NCBI GenBank assembly: GCA_025200525.1
Contig: CM045763.1
Coordinates: 157,300,246-157,364,245 of the forward strand
Direction of reading: 5' to 3'
Length of the DNA stretch: 64,000 nt
Source: Camellia lanceoleosa
Taxonomy: Eukaryota; Streptophyta; Magnoliopsida; Ericales; Theaceae
The position numbers were made by a program, and so were the translations under genes. Below are positions 56,824 to 64,000 of the stretch, one piece after another (the stretch's first letter is position 1; each line of letters begins with the position of its first letter). Below the pieces are notes generated by a model. It worked only from the letters and a program-made list of their open reading frames with translations. It was not told the DNA's origin and did no database searches.

Positions 56824-57830
56824 TTTTGCAAATTCTGGTTTGGGTGTCGAGTCAGTCTTTTGTTTTGTTTTGAGTCTGTCTCATTGTAGTGAGTCAGTCC
56901 TTTTTGCTTAAGGGTCCGTCTTGTTATAGCAAGTCAGTCCCCTTTGTATAGGATGTCTAGTGATTTCGGGGCTGTTGCCTCGAACACCGTTTTGTAATTA
57001 CTCCTTTTGCTTTCTTTTGAGTCTGTCTCTGCTGTGGAGCCAGTTGCAACCAGGAAATCTGAATGAAACAGCTGCGGCTATCATGTTTCCGCTCTTATTG
57101 CTATTTTGAGCTAGTTGTGCCAGAGGATTTGGATGGGACGACAGTACATTCTGCCTGCTCTCTTGTGCTTTGAAAATCATTGTAATGACCTAAGCTTTTC
57201 AAAAACTTTTTTGAACAACTGCGGTGAAAACGAAGAGGAAGGAATTCCTCAGGTCTTGCAAAACTTTGATCAACTTGAGAAAAAGATAGACATGCTAAGC
57301 CTTTTAATGAATGAAATCATGCTTGTTAGCATGAGTATTAAGAAGGACCCTGGCTTGACCCAGACTGGTTCTACACTATCTTTAGCATGAGCGATCGATG
57401 TGTCGCTTTCTTAAAAACTTTCAAAAGTAAAATGTTTTGCGCGGTCCTGTGAAGACCTGTGTGGAATCGCTCTTGAGATTGTGCAGCCCAGGATCGCTTT
57501 CATCCTCAAGACTCAATCTGTTTGTTTTCGAACCTTGAACCCATTCAGAATGTTAATGGGCAGCCGCCATGTGAGGCCCGTGTGGCCAGATTTGAAGCAG
57601 CCCTCGAGCAAGAGGCACCTAAAGTCAGATCAAGAGGTCAAACGTCGTCAATGGAAGCTTGTAAAGCTAGAACAGAAGCAACCCTCCAACTAGGGGCAAA
57701 AATGTCCGATGTGCTCGTAGAGCCGAAGATGGATCCTTCTGCAAATCAATACAACAGCCACTCTCCTGGATACAGAGGGCTTCAATTTCAAAACCATTTG
57801 GCATGGACTTGTTACACTTTTACGCTTTGA
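56824..57830 (+). other. Post-gag non-coding region, unit B
   Basis: Collinear with 48083-49290 of unit A. No coding sequence is supported, and short frames here are not conserved between the units. Confidence 0.5.
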
Positions 57831-57833
57831 GAG

Positions 57834-58055
57834 GCTCGCTGGGCCGAAAACCCGGAAGGGCGACCCAGGTAAAAGTTAGAGCAAGGAAAAAATATACAAA
57901 AAAGAGAAAAGCAAAAAAAAATCAAAAAAATATATATATATATATAAAATACAAAAGAAAAATATATATGCTAAAAAAAAAGAAGAAAAAAAAAAGAGAA
58001 AAAAAAGCTCGCAAGGTCGAAAACCCGCATTGGGTGCCTTGGCAAAAGTTAGAGC
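57834..58055 (+). ncRNA. Paired stem-loops flanking a purine-rich tract, unit B
   Basis: Stem-loop a (57834-57882) has outer GCTC/GAGC, inner CTGGG/CCCAG and an apical CCC-GGAA-GGG with a GNRA-type loop. Stem-loop b (58007-58055) has outer GCTC/GAGC, inner CAAGG/CCTTG and an apical CCC-GCATT-GGG. The 120-base tract between is almost all A with short TA runs. Order and spacing match unit A. Confidence 0.5.
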
Positions 58056-58067
58056 CTAAAAAGTGAA

Positions 58068-58146
58068 GGTTAAAATACCCGAGTGTACCTTAACCCCGGA
58101 ACTACGTAAGGCTTGATTCTCATGTTTTGGATACGTAGGCAACTTC
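58068..58146 (+). ncRNA. GGTTAA/TTAACC and CTACGTA/TACGTAG hairpins, unit B
   Basis: GGTTAA near 58068 pairs with TTAACC near 58089. CTACGTA near 58103 pairs with TACGTAG near 58134. A diverged second copy of the ACGTAGGCAACTT part and its downstream 90 bases follows at 58250-58340, so the block has been partly duplicated here. Confidence 0.45.
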
Positions 58147-58403
58147 ATCCTGAAGTCCAGCCCCCAACGCTTTCATAGTGTCTCAGTCCATGTAATGGTT
58201 TTGATCACCTTTGCCTCCTCTGAATCTGATAGTTTGGTTGTGACAACCGAAACCACGTAGGCAACTTCCTCTTGAAGTCCAGCCACCAATGCTCTCATAG
58301 TGACTGTGTCCATATATTGGTCCAGACCATCTTCGTCTTCTCCGTGTTCAAGAGTTCGTTTACAATCGTCACCGATGAGAGCATGCTGCGGCATCGTCCA
58401 AAC

Positions 58404-58511
58404 AAGGGGCAACTTTCAGTTGCCATGAGTTGCTACGAGTCACCATTTAAACCAGGGGAAACTTTCCGTTGCCATGCACCCCTTTCAAGCAAGGGGCAAT
58501 TTTCCATTGCC
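58404..58511 (+). repeat. Three GGGGCAAC mini-hairpins, unit B
   Basis: GGCAACT/AGTTGCC at 58408-58424 and GGCAAT/ATTGCC at 58495-58511 pair perfectly. The middle one at about 58455-58472 has GGAAAC/GTTGCC with one mismatch. The change from GGCAAC/GTTGCC to GGCAAT/ATTGCC affects both arms. Confidence 0.58.
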
Positions 58512-58514
58512 TCC

Positions 58515-60018
58515 GATCCGAGGTTACGCATCTCGAGGGTAGGTTCCATGCTTGTTTAGCATTGACCGTTTGCAAAAATAGTTTTTGAAAATTTTTACTG
58601 AGGTTGACTATTTTCTCGAAAACTATTTCATTTTCCAAAACTAGACTATTTCTGAGACCCGAACGGGAAAATTTTCAGTGCTCGTAGCCCAACTTGCATG
58701 ATTTCAAATCAAAAATTGAACAAGCATGTTAATTTAACTCTCATTTTGGTCAAAACTATTTTAGTAGAAAACTAAAAATGGTCAAAATGATGAACTAGGG
58801 GTACAGTTGAGTCAGGCTTCCTGTCTTTCCCCCGTTGCTAGCATACTTGCCAGAAGGGCACTCTATTCGCCAGAGGAAGACGCAACTGAAGCTGTCAGTA
58901 AAGGGCTGAAAGCTCGCAATATCCTCCAAAGAATGAGGTATCAAGCCAAGTGCGAAGCACAAATCAGAATGGATCAAGATACACCATTTCCTGTCTGGAA
59001 CACCGATTAGACGTCATCGGAAGAAATAGCCGCGAGCCAATAGTGTTGGGTGTGAACCCGCAACTTCCTATTCACCCATTAATAACCCTGGGAAGGGACA
59101 AAAAAAATGAGAGGATAAAGAATAGAGAGATGTACGATGAGAGAAAAAGTAAGGGAAGGGTTTCGAGAGAAAAACAGAGTCTAAGGGCCGAGTGATATGA
59201 GAATCACAAATCAGAAAGGGTGGGAAACATACCCGGAGGGACTGGCTCCCCGAGATCCAAGGTCTTTCGTTTTTATAAACACGTCTGTATGTCGTGTTTG
59301 TTGTCTTGTTTAGCCCAACTTTCGTTTTTGGTCTTTTCTGAGCGTGTCTAGTTGTGATTAGGTCGTGTACCTTTTGTTTAAGTCTTTTTCTGCTGTGTTC
59401 GGTTGTAGGCTCGATACCCCGGTTGAAAAACCCTTTTTTCAATTTCAAAAATCGCTTATGCTCAGAGTGATGTGCCATTCTCTACATTTATGCGAAGCAA
59501 AAGGAGAAAAGGAAAATTTGGGACATCTGAGTGTGTTTCAGTCTCAGCTGATTCCGCCTTTGTATTCCGTCTTGTAAGATTGGATTGTTTGTCCGGGGTT
59601 TGCCGTGTGCAGAATGAACCAAACGCTGTGTTATGGGCTGTATGCAGAATAATCCTCAGCAGAGTAAGGGTTGTGTGTTCAGAATTAAGCAGTGGTTGCT
59701 TGGGTTGTTCTACTGTAGACTGGTTAGTTATCTGATCATTACAGTACAAGTGTTCAATTTTCAGACAACAAATCAATTTCATTTACATTGAGGTGTAATA
59801 TGATGTATTGCGATGCAATATGTAAAGATATACAAATATAAACACTTTTTCAGACAAAAAGTTTGTTTCATTCCATCATCTTTTCAAGTACATAGTTTTG
59901 GAAACAAAATCTGCCTACGGCAGTACAAAGTACCCTAACTACTAACAAAAAAGGAAAAAGTATGAAAAAGAAGAAAAACAGCAAAAATCTGTATCCATGT
60001 CAAATGGCTCTGGGGCTA
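58515..60018 (+). other. Non-coding region between the structured cassette and the PMD gene
   Basis: The first kilobase is collinear with unit A. From about 59570 the sequence is specific to unit B and leads to the 3' end of the antisense PMD gene. No sense-strand gene is supported. Confidence 0.5.
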
Positions 60019-60299
60019 TCAGTCCGTCCTAGTCCTCTTCCTGGATGAAGGTCCAGGAGCATCATCAAGATCGCTATCCGAGGCGAGTCCGAGCCATCTC
60101 CTGCCTCTCGCCTTGATGACTCCTCGTCATCACCCGAAACCGGCGCCCAAGAGCTACTCCCGACATGAGTACGCCCCGCCTTGGTGTGGAGGAATACTCT
60201 GCCCTCCTCATCTCTCCCTCGGGCAGGAACGGAAGGTCCAGCTGGAGCACCTCCTACAGTGGGAATCTGGAAGGGAGGCTGAAAAGTACAAAAGGCAAA

Positions 60300-60420
60300 T
60301 GCATCAGTATACGGTGAGTAGTTTATCAGTGCAGAATGCAGTGTATGAGTACAGTGTATGAATACTGTGAGCAGTTTATCAGTGCAGAATGCAGTGTATG
60401 AATACAGTGTATGAATGCTG
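60300..60420. repeat. 62-bp tandem duplication in a PMD intron
   Basis: GCAGTTTATCAGTGCAGAAT and CAGTGTATGAATACTGTGAG recur in two adjacent units. It lies in the last intron of PMD copy B. Confidence 0.65.
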
Positions 60421-62577
60421 TGAGATCAGTGTGTCAAGTGTTGTGTCGTGCATCGGATTATGTGAAGCAGTTTATGTATGATTTGAGACTGTAGTCAGAA
60501 GAACATACCGGAATACTGTAGAGGGCCAGGAGGTCGAAAGTCCGCTACAACATCCCCATCATAGAGGCATTCAACTCCAGGGACTGCCAAGTGTACTCGG
60601 AGGAAGCCTGCAAAAGTCTCAGATGCATCAGTATCCCGCGGAATATCAAAGAAATGAAATAAATTGAAACGACAGTGTAAGATGCGAAATGCAATAATAC
60701 ATACCGGAGGCAAGTCGGGGACACCGACCAACTCGTGATCAGCCGGAGGAGGGGCAAAGGGGATCTAGTAGGTCGCCCCACCCTGCCCCGTATATGTCAT
60801 CATCGTAGGCAGTGCGGGCCAACCAGCCCCCCGCCCTCTCTAAGCTCCGCCCCTGCCACGAACTCGGGCCCTCCTCGATGCTCCCGCTCCAGCTCCCGCT
60901 CCTGCCTTGGCTACTGGCGCCACGGGCCTCTCTCCCTCAGCTCGACGGCCACCACTCAGAAGCCGCATGATGTACGTCTGTATGTACTCTCTGTAATCAC
61001 CGATGCCTCTGAAACGGGTTGCCTCCCAGCCGATCGTGTACTCGGCCATCTGCTCGGCGGTGAATCTCTCGGTCTCCCTCATGTCCTCCGGAGGGTGAGC
61101 CGAAACTATCTGCTCTAGTAATCCTAGGGTCTGGCGTAGAAAACGCTTGCCCAAGTACCAAGCTTGACAGACCGAGCCCTCCAGCAGAATTCGGAAACGC
61201 GAGGTCTCCTCAGCACCAGCAAATCGGTCCCGAATCGTTGCTGGCAATGGAGCCCAAGGCTGTCAGGTGATCTGAAAATGAAATACAGTTTGTGATACAC
61301 TGTTATTGAAAATGTGCAGTGAAAAGCGAAGCTTAAATAAACTCTAAAAGTTAAACATACCTCTGCGGAAGTAATGGTGTCAAAGTAGCGACGGAAGAAG
61401 CTAAATGTCTCCCGTGGCCTCCGCACGCATCTCCCGTCGAAACGGCGTGAGAAGGGGATGACAAAAGGGGTCTCCGCGTCTGGCACTGGGCCTAGTCTGG
61501 GGAAGTAAGCATAGACCCACAACTGCAGAATAAATACCGATGATAATCGATAAGCGAAATAAAGCGGGTAAGCAAATAGTGTATCGTCGGTGTATTGTGC
61601 AGACAGTAATTGTGCGAGTGTGGCGATTAAAGGCAGATCGAGGTGTAAGCAGGTATGTGTGTGTGAGTATAGTATACACAGTGAAGCAAAGGTAAAGCAG
61701 AGCAGCAGGTCAATGTAAGCGAGTATATGTGTGTCGATATGCGATACAATAACGTGAAAACAGACTACGATGTAGGTATGTAATACAAAGACAGAGTACA
61801 GATAATAGAAAGCAAAAATGTAAAGCAAAAAAAGAAATGTACCTCCCAAGCACGCCAGTAGCCCCCGAGCAACTACCCGCTGCCCCGAGTAGCCGAGCTC
61901 ATGTATCCATAAATTGTAGCCAGAGCGGCGCCACCCCAGTCGTAGTGCAGAATCTGTGTGACGTCCACTAAGGCGTTGAGCAAGCAGAGGGGCACGGTAT
62001 TCGCCCGGTCGGCGAAAATAGTGGTCCCTAGCAGGAACATGAGAAAGCCGTGCGCGTATCTCTCTACGGCCTCCTGAGTCATCGGAGCCTCCTCCACCAA
62101 AGCTGGCTGGACCTTGAACTGGACCTCGAATAAGGAATAACGGACGAAGCCTGGACGCGCAAGAGGTGGCGCCTCGCCGAGTAGATAGACCTGAGCGGCA
62201 GTCCACTCGTCCATGTCAATGTCGAAGGGGATCGGATCACCCCCTACCCCGATGCCTGTGAGCATCGAGAAATCATAGGGAGTCATCGTCATGTCTCCCG
62301 TCGCAGAAAGATGGAACGAGTCGGTGGTGTCCCACCACCTCTCTACCAGAGCAGCGAGGAGAGGCCTGCTCGCGGTAAGTCTCGATAATCCTCTGTAGAA
62401 GGCGCCGAAACCGGCCTGATCCACAATATAGCGAACCGCTTCGGGTAGCTCTGCATACCAGTCTCGAGAGGCGATATTCCCATACCCACGGACAGTATGG
62501 GAATCCCCCTATTTTCAAGCACACAATTGCGAAGCAATACTAAATATACTAATTTTGAAAGGCACTCAGAATTGATA

Positions 62578-62950
62578 CATATATAGCATGTGTGCGTGTT
62601 TTCAGATTCAAACGGATACCGGGTGCTTGTGTGCTTACAGTGAACTACGACGTGTGATGCGTCAGCGTGTTTGAGTGGTTCAGTGCAGATATAGCATGTG
62701 TGCATGTTTTCAGATTCAAACGGATACCGGGTGCCGGTGTGCTTACAGTGAACTACAGCGTGATGCGTCAGCGTGTTGGCGTGGTTTAGTACAAATATAG
62801 CATGTGTGCAAGCTTTTCAGATTCAAACAGATATCGGGTATCAGTGTGATTGCAATAAACTACAGTGTGTGCAGTATATACTGTGTTGGTGTGTTTGAGT
62901 GATTCAGAGCCAACGCAGTGTGTGTACATGTGTCAGTCTTAAACATGTTT
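62578..62950. repeat. 107-bp tandem repeat in PMD intron 1
   Basis: Units beginning ATATAGCATGTGTGC start at 62581, 62689 and 62795, with a partial fourth. Each holds TTCAGATTCAAACGGATA and GATGCGTCAGCGTGTT. Intron 1 of PMD copy A is only about 120 bp, so the repeat has expanded in copy B. Confidence 0.75.
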
Positions 62951-63314
62951 CAGTTATAAGTATGGCTGCGATCAACTACTGTGTACAGTGCGTCAGTGTA
63001 TCTGAGTTAAGCAGTTAAAGAATGTAATCAGTTATGGCAGTTTTATATTCTACATTGCGAAAATAAAACAGAGGAAGCAATGTTACCTCAGAAGCGCCAA
63101 AAGATAAATGAGATGTAGGCTCACGAAGGAGGAGCTCTGGTGGCATCGCTCTGTCGAAACTCCGAAACTGGCAAAGTCCATCCGGGGGCAGCACATGAAT
63201 CGCCGGCCGGTAAGTCGCCGGGTCAAAGGGACGGACACTCAGGGGGAGAAGCTTGACCCCGAGATCCATCTCATGATCCGGGGGAGTCCCGCCTTGTGGA
63301 ATATCGTCGGCCAT

Positions 63315-64000
63315 GTCAAAGGTGATGAGAAAATAGCCGGAAGAGGGAAAACCGAGCTAGAATGCGAAAGGTCAACAAAAAGTCAACCCCCGAGAAGGTG
63401 AAAAATGACCGGAAAAGACGGAATATGAAAAATGTGGGAATAGTAAGGAAAACTTGGGGGAAACAAACCCCAGGAAGAGAAAATCGAAAAAGAAACACCG
63501 AAACAAAGTTTCGATCGGGTGAAAATGTTCGAAACGCAAAGATATTCACGAATCAAACGATGGAACGGGCGTGAAACGCAAGAAAATGGAGAATGGAAGA
63601 GGGAAAATGTTCTAGAGAGAGAGGGGACAAGATTTTGGCTTGGGGGAATGAAAGAAATAGGGTTTGAAACCCTATTTTAAAAGAACCAAGCCAAAAGGAC
63701 AAAACAGCCCCGATTCAGGCACTTTTGGCCGATCGGCTACATTTTTGGCCGGCCGGCCTAATGTTTGGCCGGTGATGTTTTTTGGTGGCCGGTGGATGGT
63801 CGGTGGTCCTCTCTTCCAGCCGGTGATGCTCCTACAACCTTGTTTAGGTCAGATATGTAGTTTGGGGTCTTCATTGCTCAAGATAGTACAAGAAAAGGTA
63901 TTTCCAAAGATCAACCGGCCTCCGTGTTGACCTCAGGCCATGTCTTCTGTGCATGACACTCAAATTCGTGCAAGGTGTATCATTTTTGTATCCTCTACAA
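63315..64000 (-). promoter_or_regulatory. Upstream region of PMD copy B
   Basis: Collinear with 640-1300. It holds an inverted repeat at 63655-63677 with two AAACCCTA (telo-box) halves facing each other around a single G. Beyond it, 63725-63830 is a cluster of GGCCGGC motifs. Together they could form the promoter of the antisense gene. The last 170 bases show nothing further. Confidence 0.35.

Larger units (their letters stand above)
60019..63314 (-). pseudogene. Antisense PMD gene, copy B, six exons, with internal stops
   Basis: Exons on the minus strand: 63314-63087, 62508-61843, 61522-61361, 61271-60705, 60607-60509 and 60278-60019. Every intron is GT-AG and falls between codons. Exon 2 holds the plant mobile domain (RDWYAELPEAVRYIVDQAG, WWDTTDSFHLSATGDMTMTP, YDFSMLTGI, FLLGTTIF). 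Exon 3 has YFPRLGP and FFRRYFDTIT. Exon 4 has QPWAPLPATIRDRF and ends in a Gly/Ala/Arg-rich tail; exon 6 is acidic with a basic SSRKRTRTD end. In-frame stops are at 61873, 61263, 60840, 60765 and 60545, and a frameshift lies near 60085. At about 660 codons it is the usual size for such proteins. PMD genes carried by plant transposons are known; their role in the element is not. Confidence 0.78.
51481..64000 (+). mobile_element. Tat/Ogre-like non-autonomous unit B: LTR2 plus internal region 2 with antisense PMD gene
   Basis: LTR2 (51481-54995), primer-binding site, leader, shortened gag, structured non-coding cassette and, on the opposite strand, a PMD gene fill the unit to the window edge. 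Its 3' part matches the left end of the window (1-1140). The missing tandem array, polypurine tract and 3' LTR are therefore expected beyond 64000. No polymerase genes are present. Confidence 0.87.

Noticed and set aside
57803..58066. Lysine-rich 87-codon ORF
   Set aside because: It is a translation of the A-rich tract between the two stem-loops; composition alone explains it.
61124..62206. The longest open frame of the window (360 codons, minus strand)
   Set aside because: It runs through PMD exon 2 in the wrong frame and crosses two introns. Only its exon 3 stretch is in the true frame. The six-exon model explains the region better.

Overview
This is a plant nuclear window, most likely from a eudicot. 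It shows Ty3/gypsy LTR retrotransposons with plant-type lineages, a plant mobile domain (PMD) gene, an At3g60930-like transposon protein gene, GT-AG introns and MITEs. The species cannot be named from the sequence. Almost everything is transposon-derived and decayed; the only candidate host-gene sequence is a two-exon 3' end near 29.8-30.0 kb. No rRNA, tRNA, CRISPR or bacterial-style operon was seen.

Layout: (1) 1-3828 is the 3' part of a plus-strand Tat/Ogre-like element: an antisense PMD gene, a 40/120-bp tandem array, a polypurine tract and the start of a long LTR. (2) 3829-8078 is a truncated minus-strand chromodomain-type Ty3 element (I). (3) 8079-22619 is an unclassified unit X with an At3g60930-like gene, a 121-bp tandem array and a second coiled-coil ORF. 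It is split at 10924-20151 by a complete minus-strand Ty3 element (II) with a perfect 5-bp target duplication. (4) 22620-26673 is a truncated plus-strand Ty3 element (IV), related to I and arranged tail to tail with it around X. (5) 26674-30166 is AT-rich flanking DNA with two hairpin MITEs and the host exons. (6) 30167-40898 is a large fold-back element carrying a complete but degenerate minus-strand Ty3 element (III, 31134-40603). (7) 41543-64000 holds two same-orientation Tat-like units: LTR1 (4.2 kb), internal 1, LTR2 (3.5 kb), internal 2. Each internal region has a primer-binding site and a broken gag but no protease or polymerase. Internal 2 also carries an antisense PMD gene whose six exons and phase-0 introns can be followed, although stops interrupt it.

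The Tat-like units look like non-autonomous LTR elements: a sense LTR promoter drives a gag-only transcript, and an opposite-strand PMD gene has its own upstream region. Between gag and PMD there is a conserved non-coding cassette with several stem-loops. Some of their stems differ by compensating changes between copies. I consider this cassette, the palindromes just upstream of the LTR TATA boxes, and the promoter-proximal palindrome arrays in the other LTRs the most interesting unexplained signals here.
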